Assembly (NCBI RefSeq): GCF_006151805.1 | Contig: NZ_VDDA01000027.1 | Span: forward strand, 1 to 58,685 | Length of the DNA: 58,685 nucleotides | Reading direction: 5' to 3' | Source: Methylobacterium terricola | Lineage (GTDB): Bacteria > Pseudomonadota > Alphaproteobacteria > Rhizobiales > Beijerinckiaceae | Shown: piece by piece, positions 42,729 to 52,904 of the stretch | How positions within the stretch are numbered: the first letter of the stretch is position 1 | How the letters are laid out: each line of letters opens with the position of its first letter | Position numbers and translations under genes: made by a program | The notes under the pieces: model-generated | The model's database searches: none | Seen by the model: the letters and a program-made list of their open reading frames with translations, nothing else | What the model was told of the DNA's origin: nothing

Positions 42729-44122
42729 ATGCGGGAGAATGGGTGACGCGGTTGGTGTGAAGGCGGCGTATCGAGGCGGGTGTCGAGCCTGCCAGAACCT
42801 CTCAACGAGAGCGATACGCCATGTACAGCCCTACCAACATCGTGCGGCTTCGTCAGCCTGAGGAGATCGACAATCCCCTGACCGAGGTGCTGCGGGCTGG
42901 CGCCCGCCGCCTGCTCGCCCAGGCTGTCGAACTCGAGGCCGAAGCCTTCCTGACCGCCATGCAGGATCTACGGCTGGCGGACGGGCGCGCCCGCCTGGTG
43001 CGCCACGGGCACGGCGCCGAGCGCGCGATCCAGACCGGCATCGGCCCAGTGCCGGTGGCGCGGGTGCGCATCCGCGATCGTGGCGCGACCAGCCCCGAGG
43101 AGCGGATCCGGTTCTCCTCGGCCCTGCTGCCACGCTGGGCGCGGCGTAGCCGCAGCCTGGATGCGTTGCTGCCGGTCCTGTACCTGCGCGGGATCTCGAC
43201 GGGCGACTTCCAGGAGGCGCTCGCTGCCCTCCTGGGCAAGGATGCGCCGAACCTGTCGCCGGCCGTCGTCACGCGGCTGACCGCGACGTGGGCTGACGAG
43301 TACACCCGCTGGCAGGCACGCGATCTCTCGGCGCGCCGCTACGTCTACGTCTGAGCTGACGGGATCTACCTGCAGGCCCGGATGGAGGATCAGGCCGAGT
43401 GCATGCTGGTCCTGATCGGCGCCACGCCGGAAGGCAGGAAGGAGTTGGTTGGCTTCCAGGTCGGGGTGCGCGAGAGTGCGCAGAGTTGGCGGGAGTTGCT
43501 GGTCGATGTGAGGCGGCGCGGGTTGTTGGTGGCGCCGACGCTGGCTGTGGGAGACGGGGCTCTGGGCTTCTGGAAGGCACTGGACGAGGTCTTCCCCGGC
43601 ACGCGCCACCAGCGCTGCTGGCAACACAAGACGGCCAACGTCCTCAACAAGGTGCCCAAGTCCGTGCAATCGGCGATGAAGGCGGATCTGCGTGAGATCT
43701 CCGGTGCGTCGACGCGGGCGCAAGCCGAGGTGGCGATGGACGTGTTCGTGGAGAAGTACGGGGTGAAGTATCCCCGTGCAACCGAATGCCTGATGAAAGA
43801 CAGGGAAGCTCTGCTGGCGTTCTACGACATGCCGGCGGAGCACTGGGATCACCTGCGAACGACGAACCCGATCGAGAGTGTATTCGCGACGGTCCGGCAT
43901 CGGACAGTGCGCACGAAGGGGGCGCCCTCGCCCACGACCGCCAAGCTGATGGTGTTCAAGCTCGTGATGGCGGCTGCCAAGACCTGGAGGCGGCTGACAG
44001 GCGAGAACCAGTTGCCGAAAGTGGTGGCCGGCGTCATCTTCCGGGATGGGACCGAGGTCACCGCGAGCCCAGATCACCGCGCCGCCTGACCAGCCTCGTC
44101 ACCCAAATCCCCGCATAGCTCC
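42723..44122 (+). mobile_element. IS256-family insertion sequence
   Basis: Left end GGAGCTATGCGGG (42723-42735) is the exact reverse complement of 44110-44122, and matching continues inward (GGGTGACG on both ends) for about 29 bp with a few mismatches. The outer sequences do not form a direct repeat and the flanks are unrelated genes (IS66 tnpB left, alcohol dehydrogenase right), which suggests a deletion beside the element. Confidence 0.82.
42821..44089 (+). pseudogene. IS256-family transposase with an in-frame TGA
   Basis: A mutator-type DDE transposase of about 422 codons starting MYSPTNIVRLRQPEEIDNPL. TGA at 43352-43354 falls in YVYV-stop-ADGIYLQARME, where relatives have WADGIY: a Trp codon (TGG) became TGA next to the first catalytic Asp. 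After it the frame is intact: GATPEGRKELVGFQVG, LAVGDGALGFWKAL (second Asp), HWDHLRTTNPIES. A re-start at ATG 43382 would lack the N-terminal DNA-binding part. Confidence 0.9.
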
Positions 44123-44509
44123 GTTCACCGCCCCAGTCGGCTTAGGCCCACCGAAGAACGCCGTGCCGGCGCGTCTGCCACCCGGATTGGCATTGTCGCA
44201 CTGGGCGAAGTAGCCAGCGCGGCAATAAGCGCAGGAGCCACAGGCGATCGTCGAGCAGACCACCACCCGGTCGCCGGGCCGGACGTTGCGCACCATCGGG
44301 CCCACCGCCTCGACGATGCCGACGCCTTCGTGCCCGAGGATGGTGCCTTTCTCCATGCCTTCAAAGGAGCCGCGCACGAAGTGCAGGTCCGTGCCGCAGA
44401 TTGCCGAGGCGGTGAGCCGCACGACCGCGTCGGTCGGATCCTGGATCGTCGGCTCGGGCACCTCGTCGAGACGGATGTCGCCGACGCCGTGGAACACGAC
44501 CGCCTTCAT
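44099..44509 (-). pseudogene. Zinc-dependent alcohol dehydrogenase, N-terminal third
   Basis: Minus strand from ATG 44509: MKAVVFHGVGDIRLDEVPEP, SAICGTDLHFVRG (catalytic zinc Cys), TILGHEGVGIVEAVG (zinc His-Glu) and CGSCAYCRAGYFAQCDN (structural zinc cysteines). After KPTGAVNG the frame runs into the IS256 end and stops at 44099. The NAD-binding domain is lost; full proteins are about 380 residues. Confidence 0.88.
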
Positions 44510-44761
44510 GAAGAGATCTCCTGGCCGATATGCTGACGCAACCGCCGGCCAGAACCGATGTTCCAAATCTATTTCACCATGACGCACTCATGATTGACAT
44601 ATGATCAAAGCATCATCTTTCCGATATTTTAATCCAGGTTAAGGCAGCTCTTCCGCTTCGTCGCGCGTCTATGGGCCGTTATCGAAGAAGAAGTCGTATA
44701 CCGGTCGGTGGCCCCTCGACCCGGCGACGCGCCGACCTCGTGTCCTTCCGGGTCGGGCCGG

Positions 44762-47098
44762 TCACACCGGATGCGTCGCGTGTCCCGGCGGCTCGCGCCT
44801 GTCCATGCCATCGCTCAGCTCGTCCGATGCCCGGATCCGCACCGGTACCGACTTGGCGGCCGGCGTCTTCGACGGCCCGTCATGGTGGGAGAGCGGCATC
44901 AGCGGGTTCATCTCGGGATAGTAGGCGCCGAGGCAGCCACCGGGCAGCGCGAACGGCACCACCTTGAGGCCGAACACCGCGCGCTCGACCCCGTCCTCGG
45001 CGTCGCCGACAAGCGAGACGACCTGGCCCTCCTGCAGGTTCGCTCGACGCATCTCGTCGGGGTTGATGAGGAGCACGTCGCGCGTGCCCTCGATGCCCCG
45101 CATGCGGTCGCTGTAGCCGTAGATGGTGGTGTTGAACTGGTCGTTCGAGCGCATCGTGATCAGGCGGTACCGGCCGGGCGCGTCCGGCCACCCGGTCGCC
45201 GACAGGGTCTCGGGCGTCGTGAACTCGGCCTTGCCGCTCTTCGTCTTCCAGATCCGCTCGCGGGCCGAGTTGCCCCGGTAGAACCCGCCGGGCGTCCACA
45301 TCCGCTCGTTGAAGCCGTGGAACTGCTCGGGATAGGTCTCGGCGATCTGGTCGCGGATCAGCGCGTAATCGCCGACCCACTCGTCCCAGCGAACCTTCGG
45401 GTTGGGGGCGAGCGTCGCCTTAGCGAAGCCCGCCACGATGTCGACCTCGGACTTGAGGTGCTCGCTGGCGGGCGTGCGGCGGCCCAGCGAGCCGTAGATG
45501 CAGCTGAATGTGTCCTCCATGCTCACGGCTTGCGGTCCGCTCGCCTGCACGTCCTCCTCGGTGCGGCCGCGGCAGGGCAGCAGGTAGGCGATCTCCCCGT
45601 TCACGAGGTGAGAGCGGTTGAGCTTGGTGGCGACCTGCACGGTGAGGCGCATCGTCGTCCAGGCCTTCTCCATGCGGTCGCGATCGGGAATGGCGCGCAC
45701 GAACTTGCCGTCGAGCCCGAAGAAGCTCCTCACCTTGCCGGACAGGATGCCCTCGCAGGCCTCGACCGTGTTCATGCCCGTGTCGCGCGGCGGTTCGAAG
45801 CCGAACTGTTTCGCGTAGCGATCGAGCGGCACCAGCTCGGGCTTCTCCGTGATGCCGACCGTGCGCTGCCCCTGGACGTTGGAATGGCCGCGCACCGGCG
45901 AGATGCCGGTGCCGTCGCGACCGATATTGCCCTTCAGGAGCAGCATGTTCACGAACAGTGCGACGTTCTCGAACCCGTGCATGTGCTGGGTCAGGCCCAT
46001 GCCGTAGATGCCGATGACGCGATCCGCCTCGACGTAGACCTGGGCGGCGGCCTCGATGTCCTGCCGGCTCAGGCCTGATTCACGCTCGATCGCGTCCCAG
46101 GTGGTCGCCCGCACCTTCGCCTCGAAGGCCGCGAGCCCGCTCGTGTGCTGCTCGATGAAATCGACGTCGAGCACCCGCCGGCCCTCCCGGCGCGCCGCTT
46201 CGTCGGCGGCAAAGACGTGCTTGCAGACCCCCATCAGCACGGCGATGTCGCCGCCGGCGCGGACCTGGTGGTACTGCGTGCTGATGCGGGTCTCTTTGCC
46301 CGTCAGCATCTCGACCGGGCTCTGCGGGTTGGTGAAGAATTCGAGGCCGCGCTCGCGCACTGGATTGAACGTGACGATCTTCACGCCGCGCTTCGCGGCC
46401 TCCTGCAGCGGGTGCAGGAAGCGCGGGCTGTTCGACCCGGTGTTCTGGCCGAAGAAGAACATCGCGTCGCAGTTCTGGAGATCGTCGAACACGACCGTGC
46501 CGACGCCCGCGCCGATGACCTTCTTCAACGCCACCGACGTGGTCTCGTGGCACATGTTGGAGGAGTCGGGCAGGTTGTTGCAGCCGTAGAGCCGGGCGAA
46601 CAGCGCGTAGAGGTAGGACGTCTCCAGGCTCGCGCGACCCGACGAGTAGAACACGACCGATTTCGGATCGAGGAGCCTCAGCTCCGATCCGATCTCCCGG
46701 AAGGCCTCATCCCAGCCGCAGGGTACGTATTTGTCGCTCGCCCGGTCGTAGCGCATCGGGTGGGTCAGGCGGCCCTGCTGCTCGAGGTCGTAATCCGTCC
46801 ACTCCCGCAATTCCGTGACCGTGTGCTTGGAAAAGAAATCCGGGGTGCAGCGCCGGGTCGTCAGCTCCCAGAGGGTTGCCTTGGCGCCGTTCTCGCAGAA
46901 CTCGAAGGGATGATAATTAGCCGGCTTCGCCCATGAGCACGACACGCACATGAAGCCCTTGGGCTTGTTCTGCCGGAACAGCGTCTCGGTGGCGAGCGGC
47001 GTCGCCCATTCCTTGCCGAAGATCCGGGAGATGCCCCGTACGGAACCCCAGCCGCCGGACGGGCCGTCGTAATGGGCAGTGTCTTCTTCGCCGTGCAT
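44762..47098 (-). CDS. FdhF/YdeP-family molybdopterin oxidoreductase (formate dehydrogenase-like)
   Basis: A 778-residue molybdopterin enzyme of the FdhF/YdeP group, to which the Fdh4 catalytic subunit of methylotrophs also belongs; likely formate oxidation. Features: KPKGFMCVSCSWAKPANYHP (C-x2-C near the N-terminus), YSSGRASLETSYLYALFARL, DSSNMCHETTS (Cys as Mo ligand), FGQNTGSNSPRFLHPLQEA, GMGLTQHMHGFENV, and a C-terminal domain with TMRSNDQFNTTIYGYSDR. Start ATG 47098 removes a 44-residue unlikely leader. No partner gene beside it. Confidence 0.87.
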   Translation of the reverse strand: MHGEEDTAHYDGPSGGWGSVRGISRIFGKEWATPLATETLFRQNKPKGFMCVSCSWAKPANYHPFEFCENGAKATLWELTTRRCTPDFFSKHTVTELREWTDYDLEQQGRLTHPMRYDRASDKYVPCGWDEAFREIGSELRLLDPKSVVFYSSGRASLETSYLYALFARLYGCNNLPDSSNMCHETTSVALKKVIGAGVGTVVFDDLQNCDAMFFFGQNTGSNSPRFLHPLQEAAKRGVKIVTFNPVRERGLEFFTNPQSPVEMLTGKETRISTQYHQVRAGGDIAVLMGVCKHVFAADEAARREGRRVLDVDFIEQHTSGLAAFEAKVRATTWDAIERESGLSRQDIEAAAQVYVEADRVIGIYGMGLTQHMHGFENVALFVNMLLLKGNIGRDGTGISPVRGHSNVQGQRTVGITEKPELVPLDRYAKQFGFEPPRDTGMNTVEACEGILSGKVRSFFGLDGKFVRAIPDRDRMEKAWTTMRLTVQVATKLNRSHLVNGEIAYLLPCRGRTEEDVQASGPQAVSMEDTFSCIYGSLGRRTPASEHLKSEVDIVAGFAKATLAPNPKVRWDEWVGDYALIRDQIAETYPEQFHGFNERMWTPGGFYRGNSARERIWKTKSGKAEFTTPETLSATGWPDAPGRYRLITMRSNDQFNTTIYGYSDRMRGIEGTRDVLLINPDEMRRANLQEGQVVSLVGDAEDGVERAVFGLKVVPFALPGGCLGAYYPEMNPLMPLSHHDGPSKTPAAKSVPVRIRASDELSDGMDRREPPGHATHPV

Positions 47099-47570
47099 CC
47101 GCGTTCCTCCGTCTGCGATCGACAGGCTGACGAGGCGCTCGCCCCCGCCGACCGGGACGGCTCCGGCATCCGCCCAGATATCCGCGATACCGGAAATCGT
47201 CGACGCAAGCCTCGCGAGGCGACGTCCCACGTCATGGCTTGGCTACCGTCATGATGCGGCTTTTCTGCCTTTTGCGGCCAACAGCTTCAGGCTTGTCTCG
47301 TTCCGGCCCTCTGAACGGGAAATATCGCAATTTTAAAGCAGGTTAATTGTTGAATACTGCCAAGTCATGCCATGTGCGATGTGCATGCGTCGGAGTTTCC
47401 AGACAAGCGCGGGGACTGCCAGGACGACGGGGATGGCGGCTCGCCGCCTTCGCGGACGCCGCGACGGCTCCTCGCCCCGCCGATGGAACCTGTATACACA
47501 TACTGAGTAATAAGATGTGGCACGGCGTGCGAACGCCTCCCTGGGATCGAGGGGTGAGACCACAAGCGGA

Positions 47571-48230
47571 ATGGCGCAGATCTTTCGTCCTGGTGCCGAC
47601 ACCCTGGCTCGCGTGGTCCTCGCAGGCATCGCCGTAGTTCCGGTCCTCGCGGTCGGGATGGCCACCACCCTGTGGCGCTCGCCCTACGCCACCGCCCAGG
47701 ACGTGACCCGCGAGCAGCCGGTGCCGTTCAGCCACGAGCACCATGTCGGCGGACTCGGGATCGACTGCCGCTACTGCCACACCTCGGTCGAGAAGGCCGC
47801 CTTCGCGGGCATCCCGCCGACGGAGACCTGCATGAGCTGCCACTCGCAGATCTGGACCAATGCGCCGATGCTGGCGCCCGTCCGCACCAGCCTCGCCGAG
47901 GGGCGGCCGCTGGTCTGGCGGCGGGTCCACGCCCTGCCGGACTACGTCTACTTCAATCACTCGGTCCACGTCGCCAAGGGGGTCGGGTGCTCGACCTGCC
48001 ATGGCGCGATCCAGACCATGAAGCTGGTGCGGCAGGTCGCCCCCCTGACCATGGGCTGGTGCCTCGACTGCCACCGCAATCCCGGGCCGAACTTGCGTCC
48101 GCGCGAGGCGGTATTCGACATGACCTGGGCGCCGCCTGACGACCAGGCCGAGCAGGGCGCCCACCTCGCCGCGGCTTACCACGTGAAGTCGCCGGCGCGC
48201 TTGAGCGAGTGCTCGATATGCCACCGCTGA
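47571..48230 (+). CDS. actA: Alternative complex III subunit A, pentaheme cytochrome c
   Basis: A 219-residue membrane-anchored multiheme cytochrome. One N-terminal helix (residues 11-33), then five heme motifs: CRYCH, CMSCH, CSTCH, CLDCH and CSICH. Extra His residues (SHEHHVGG, YFNHSVHVAKG) are likely distal ligands. ActA carries electrons from the iron-sulfur subunit of this quinol oxidase to cytochrome c or the oxidase. First of actABCDEF. The 470-bp gap before it (47099-47570) is AT-richer and holds no gene that I see. Confidence 0.93.
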   Translation: MAQIFRPGADTLARVVLAGIAVVPVLAVGMATTLWRSPYATAQDVTREQPVPFSHEHHVGGLGIDCRYCHTSVEKAAFAGIPPTETCMSCHSQIWTNAPMLAPVRTSLAEGRPLVWRRVHALPDYVYFNHSVHVAKGVGCSTCHGAIQTMKLVRQVAPLTMGWCLDCHRNPGPNLRPREAVFDMTWAPPDDQAEQGAHLAAAYHVKSPARLSECSICHR

Positions 48231-51040
48231 CCGGCCTTCACCGCCGCGAAGCGCTGCGGCTGCTCGGCGCCGGCATCGCGCTCGCCGTCGGGGGCTGCTC
48301 CCGGCCGGACGAGGAGATCTTGCCCTACGTGCGCCAGCCCGAGCAGCTCCTGCCCGGGGTAACGGCGCGCTACGCCACGGCACTTTCCCTCGCCGGCTTC
48401 GCCCGTGGCGTCCAGGCCATCGCGGTCGACGGCCGGCCGATCAAGATCGAGGGCAATCCGCTCCATCCCGGCAGCCGCGGCGCCACGGACGTCTTCCTCG
48501 AAGCCGCAATCCTCGATCTCTACGACCCCGACCGCTCCCGCGCGCCGAGCGAGCGGACGAGCGGCATCGCCTCCTGGGAGGCGTTCGGCAAGGCCTACGC
48601 CCGGCCGCTCTCCGAGGCGCGGGCCCGTCGCGGCGCTGGCTTCAGGCTGCTCACCGGGCGGGTCACCTCGCCGACGCTGCTGCGTCAGATTGCTGCCTTG
48701 CGGGAGGCGATGCCGGAGGCGGCCTGGCACGTCCACGAGCCGCTCGACGAGGCGAACGCCCGGGCCGGCGCCGTCCTGGCCTTCGGGCGCCCGTTGCACG
48801 CCCTGCCCCGCCTCGACCGGGCCGAGATCGTGGTTTGCCTGGAGGCCGATCCCCTCGGGCCGGGGCCGGACCAGATCCGCCTGTCTTCCGCCCTGATGGA
48901 GCGCCGGCGCGACCCCTCCCGGTTCGGTCGGCTCTTCGTGGCGGAAGGCCTGCCGACGCTCACCGGCATCAAGGCCGACGCGCGCCGCGCCCTGGCGCCG
49001 GCGACGACCGCCGCCCTTCTCGTCCACGTCGCCAACGGCTTCGGCGCCGGCCTGCCCGAGCCCAGCCTACGGGATGACGAGCGCCGCTTCGCGACGAGCA
49101 TCCTGGACGATCTGCGGGCGCATCACGGCCGCGCCGTGGTGCTCGTGGGCGAGGCGCTGGAGCCCGGTTTCCACGCCCTCGCGCACTGGCTCAACGCCCG
49201 GCTCGCGGCGCCGGTGGACTGGATCGAACCGCCCGATGAGCTGCCGGGCCATCCGCCGGGCAACCTCGCGGGCTTGTGCGAGGACATCGCGGCCGATCGG
49301 GTCTCCTGCCTCGCCATCCTCGGCACGAACCCGGTCCAGACCGCGCCGGCCGGTCTCGATTTCCCGGAGTTGCTGGGCCAAGTGGGGTTCAGCGTCCAGG
49401 TCGGCACCCATGCCGACGAGACCGCGGGCGCGACGCACTGGCACCTGCCGCTCGCCCACGACCTCGAATCCTGGTCCGACCTGCGGGCGACCGACGGAAC
49501 CGCGAGCTTGGTCCAGCCCCTGGTGCGTCCGCTCTATGGCGGCCGCTCGGCACACGAGATCCTGAACCTGCTCACCGGCGCGGAGGCCCGGCGCGGCTAC
49601 GACATCGTGCGGGAGACTTGGCAGGGGGTCTGGGAGCAGCACCGGCGTCCGGACGACCGCGAGTTCGAGGGCTGGTGGCGCCGCTGCCTGCACGACGGGA
49701 CGATTCCGGGAAGCGCCGCCGCACCGGTCGCAGGTCCCGAGCCCGCCCTGCCGGTGCTGCCGCCGGCGCCCGCCCCGGCCGACCTCGCCCTCCTTCTCAC
49801 GCCCGACCCGGCCCTGTGGGACGGGCGCTTCGCCAACAACGCCTGGCTTCAGGAATGCCCGCACCCGGTGACGAAGCAGGTCTGGGGCAACGCGCTGCTC
49901 CTCTCGCACGGCGAGGCGGCGCGGCGCGGCCTTGACGACGGCCAGGGCGTGAGCATCACCGTGCGCGGCATCTCGGTCGTCGCCCCGGTGGCGGTGGTGT
50001 CGGGCGTCGCCGACGGGGTGGCGGGGTTGAGCCTCGGCCACGGCCGGCCCCGTGCCGGGCAGATCGGCAACGGCATCGGGACCGACGGCTACCGGCTCAT
50101 GCGGGAGAGCGCAGGGCGGCTCATCCGCGACGGGAGCCTCACGCCCCTCGACGAACGACACGCGATCCTGCGCACGCAGAACTACACCCAGATCGAGGGC
50201 GAGACCGAAAAACTCTTTCCGCACATCGACCTCGCGGCTTTGGCCTCCTCCGCGCCCAAGGGCAACGGGTCGGACCAGCCCACGCTGCTCGCCCCCTGGA
50301 CCGGCGACGCCGACGGCCATGCCTGGGGCATGGTGATCGACACCATGGCGTGCATCGGCTGCAACGCCTGCGTGATCGCCTGCCAGTCCGAGAACAACGT
50401 GCCGGTGGTGGGGCCGGAAGAGATCGCCCGCGGCCGGATGATGCACTGGCTGCGCGTCGACATCTACGACGCAGGGAAGCCGGAGCGGATCGAGGCCGGG
50501 TTCCAGCCGGTGCCGTGCATGCATTGCGAGCACGCGCCCTGCGAGCCGGTCTGCCCGGTGGCGGCCTCGGTCCATGACGGCGAGGGGCTGAACCTCCAGG
50601 TCTACAATCGCTGCGTCGGCACCCGCTTCTGCGAGGCGAACTGCCCCTACAAGGTCCGCCGCTTCAACTTCTTCGGCTACGCCGACGGGCAGGAATACGC
50701 GAATCTCGGTGCCGCGCCGGTGCGGGCGCAGCGCAACCCCAACGTCACGGTGCGGGCCCGCGGCGTGATGGAGAAATGCACCTACTGCGTCCAGCGCATC
50801 GCGAACGAGCGCCAGGCGGCCGAGCGCGACGGGCGCCCGATGGGCGACGTCTCGACCGCCTGCCAGTCCGCCTGCCCGACCCGCGCCATCCGCTTCGGCG
50901 ACCTGAACGCGCCGAACAGCCCGGTGGCGGCGCAGCGCGCCGAGCCGCGCCACTACGCCCTGATGGCGGAGCTGAATACGCGGCCGCGCACCACCTACCT
51001 CGCCGAGTTGCGCAACCCCGCGCCGGAGGACCGGACGTGA
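48218..51040 (+). CDS. actB: Alternative complex III subunit B, molybdopterin-like plus Fe-S protein
   Basis: About 940 residues. An N-terminal Tat-like signal (HRREALRLLGAGIALAVGGC), a large molybdopterin-oxidoreductase-like domain that in ActB binds no molybdenum, then an NrfC-like domain with four Fe-S cysteine sets: CIGCNACVIAC, CMHCEHAPCEPVC, CVGTRFCEANCP and CTYCVQRI/CQSACP. Start ATG 48218 overlaps actA by 13 bases; GTG 48209 is an alternative. Electron relay between ActC quinol site and ActA hemes. Confidence 0.93.
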   Translation: MPPLTGLHRREALRLLGAGIALAVGGCSRPDEEILPYVRQPEQLLPGVTARYATALSLAGFARGVQAIAVDGRPIKIEGNPLHPGSRGATDVFLEAAILDLYDPDRSRAPSERTSGIASWEAFGKAYARPLSEARARRGAGFRLLTGRVTSPTLLRQIAALREAMPEAAWHVHEPLDEANARAGAVLAFGRPLHALPRLDRAEIVVCLEADPLGPGPDQIRLSSALMERRRDPSRFGRLFVAEGLPTLTGIKADARRALAPATTAALLVHVANGFGAGLPEPSLRDDERRFATSILDDLRAHHGRAVVLVGEALEPGFHALAHWLNARLAAPVDWIEPPDELPGHPPGNLAGLCEDIAADRVSCLAILGTNPVQTAPAGLDFPELLGQVGFSVQVGTHADETAGATHWHLPLAHDLESWSDLRATDGTASLVQPLVRPLYGGRSAHEILNLLTGAEARRGYDIVRETWQGVWEQHRRPDDREFEGWWRRCLHDGTIPGSAAAPVAGPEPALPVLPPAPAPADLALLLTPDPALWDGRFANNAWLQECPHPVTKQVWGNALLLSHGEAARRGLDDGQGVSITVRGISVVAPVAVVSGVADGVAGLSLGHGRPRAGQIGNGIGTDGYRLMRESAGRLIRDGSLTPLDERHAILRTQNYTQIEGETEKLFPHIDLAALASSAPKGNGSDQPTLLAPWTGDADGHAWGMVIDTMACIGCNACVIACQSENNVPVVGPEEIARGRMMHWLRVDIYDAGKPERIEAGFQPVPCMHCEHAPCEPVCPVAASVHDGEGLNLQVYNRCVGTRFCEANCPYKVRRFNFFGYADGQEYANLGAAPVRAQRNPNVTVRARGVMEKCTYCVQRIANERQAAERDGRPMGDVSTACQSACPTRAIRFGDLNAPNSPVAAQRAEPRHYALMAELNTRPRTTYLAELRNPAPEDRT

Positions 51041-52392
51041 GCGGGCAGCCCCACCCTCTGATCGACGCCGAGCGCCTCGGCTACGGGGCGATCTCGGCCG
51101 TGGTCGCCGATCCGATCCAGCGGACGGGCTTCGGCCGCGCCTGGGCGATCGCGCTGCTCTGCACCCTGCCCTTTGTCGTGCTCACGCTCGGCGCCATCGG
51201 GGCGGTGCTGACCGTCGGGATCGGGCTGTCGGGGGTGAACATCACCGTGGTCTGGGGCTTCTCAATCGCGAACTACGTCTGGTGGATCGGCATCGGCAAT
51301 GCCGGGACGCTGATCTCCTCGATGCTGCTGCTGACGCGCCAGCGCTGGCGCGCCTCAATCAACCGCTTCGCCGAGGCGATGACCCTGTTCGCCGCCGCCA
51401 TCGCCGGGCTTTTTCCGATCATCCATCTCGGGCGGCCGCTCTACGCCTACTGGCTCGCGCCCTACCCGAACACCATGGATCTCTGGCCGCAATGGCGCTC
51501 GGCCCTGGTCTGGGACTTCTGGGCGATCCTGAGCTACCTGCTCTTCTCCGCTCTGTTCTGGTTCACCGGCCTGCTGCCGGACCTCGCCACCATGCGCGAC
51601 CGCGCGCGGACGCGGGCCGGCCGGGTGATCTACGGGGCGCTGGCGCTGGGCTGGCGCAACTCCGCCCGGCACTGGCGCGCCTACGAGACCTACCACCTCA
51701 CCATGGCGGCGCTGGCCGTGCCGCTGGTCTGCTCGGTGCACTCGATCGTCGGGCTCGACTTCGCCGCGAGCCTGATGCCCGGCTGGCAGGAGAGCATCTT
51801 CCCACCCTACTTCGTCGTCGGGGCGATGTTCTCGGGTTTCGCCATGGTGGTAGTGCTGGCGATCCTGATCCGCTGGGGATTGAGCCTCCAGGCGATGATC
51901 ACGCCGGCGCATTTCGACGCCATGTCGAAGGTAATGCTGTTTGCCAGCGTCGTCATGGCGTTCTCCTACGCCACCGAGTGGTTCACGGCCTGGTATAGCG
52001 GCGAGCATGCCGACCGCACGGTGATCGGCTACTTCTTCACCGGTGATTACGCCCCACTCTACGGCGCACTCCTGTTCTGCAACTGCTTGGCGCCTCAAGC
52101 CCTGTGGTGGCGTCGGGTGCGGCGGAACCTGTGGTGGCTCGCCGGAATCTCGGTGTTGATCAACGTCGGCATGTGGCTCGAGCGGATCCTGATCGTCTGG
52201 AACACGCTCTCGCATGGCCACGCGATCACGCTGTGGCGGACCTACCACACCAGCCTCTACGACCTCGCGATCCTGGTGGGGCCGCTCGGGCTGTTCGCCT
52301 TCCTGTTCCTGGGGCTGGCGCGCCTTCTGCCGATCGTCTCGATGCACGAGGTCCGGCAGCTGGCGCGGGACGAGGGGGTGGCGCAGCCATGA
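51037..52392 (+). CDS. actC: Alternative complex III subunit C, NrfD-like membrane protein
   Basis: A 451-residue membrane protein with ten predicted helices. NrfD/PsrC-type features: VWGFSIANYVWWIGIGNAGT, PIIHLGRPLYAYWLAPYP, SVHSIVGLDFAASLMPGW (conserved His and Asp). It is the quinol-oxidising subunit. GTG start 51037 overlaps the actB stop (GTGA). Confidence 0.93.
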   Translation: MSGQPHPLIDAERLGYGAISAVVADPIQRTGFGRAWAIALLCTLPFVVLTLGAIGAVLTVGIGLSGVNITVVWGFSIANYVWWIGIGNAGTLISSMLLLTRQRWRASINRFAEAMTLFAAAIAGLFPIIHLGRPLYAYWLAPYPNTMDLWPQWRSALVWDFWAILSYLLFSALFWFTGLLPDLATMRDRARTRAGRVIYGALALGWRNSARHWRAYETYHLTMAALAVPLVCSVHSIVGLDFAASLMPGWQESIFPPYFVVGAMFSGFAMVVVLAILIRWGLSLQAMITPAHFDAMSKVMLFASVVMAFSYATEWFTAWYSGEHADRTVIGYFFTGDYAPLYGALLFCNCLAPQALWWRRVRRNLWWLAGISVLINVGMWLERILIVWNTLSHGHAITLWRTYHTSLYDLAILVGPLGLFAFLFLGLARLLPIVSMHEVRQLARDEGVAQP

Positions 52393-52904
52393 CCACGCCC
52401 CTCCTCGCCGAGTTCGACACCCCCGACGCCCTCGTCTCCGCCTTCCGTCGCGCCCGCAGCGAAGGCCACCGCACCGTCGATGCCTTCACGCCGTTTCCGC
52501 TCGAAGAACTCGCCGAAGCCTTCGATCCCGCCCTGCGCTGGATCCGGCCCGCCATGGCGCTCGCCGGATTTGGCACGGCGGCCGCGATGTACGCCCTGCA
52601 ATGGTGGAGCGCCGTCTATGACTACCCGCTCAATTCCGGTGGCCGTCCGCTGCACAGCTGGCAAGTCTTCGTGCTCGTGCCGTTCGAGGTCGGGGTACTG
52701 GCCGCCGCCATCGCGGGCTTTGCGGCCTTCCTCGCCACCTGCGGGCTGCCGCGGCTGCACCATCCGTTGTTCGTGATGCCGCAATTCGAGCGGGCGAGCC
52801 AGGACCGCTTCCTGCTCCTCGTCGCGCCGAAGGGCGATCCGGAACCCTTGCGTCGGCTCCTCGAGGAGGCTGGGGCCGGGCTGGTGGCGGAGACGCATCC
52901 GTGA
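52389..52904 (+). CDS. actD: Alternative complex III subunit D
   Basis: A 171-residue DUF3341 protein: a soluble start (LLAEFDTPDALVSAFRRARS, TVDAFTPFPLEEL), two helices (about 58-78 and 98-122), then LHHPLFVMPQFERASQDRF, the family signature. ATG overlaps the actC stop. Confidence 0.92.
   Translation: MTTPLLAEFDTPDALVSAFRRARSEGHRTVDAFTPFPLEELAEAFDPALRWIRPAMALAGFGTAAAMYALQWWSAVYDYPLNSGGRPLHSWQVFVLVPFEVGVLAAAIAGFAAFLATCGLPRLHHPLFVMPQFERASQDRFLLLVAPKGDPEPLRRLLEEAGAGLVAETHP

Noticed and set aside
49067..50953. 628-codon minus-strand frame across actB
   Set aside because: Antisense shadow of actB with Arg/Gly/Val filler.
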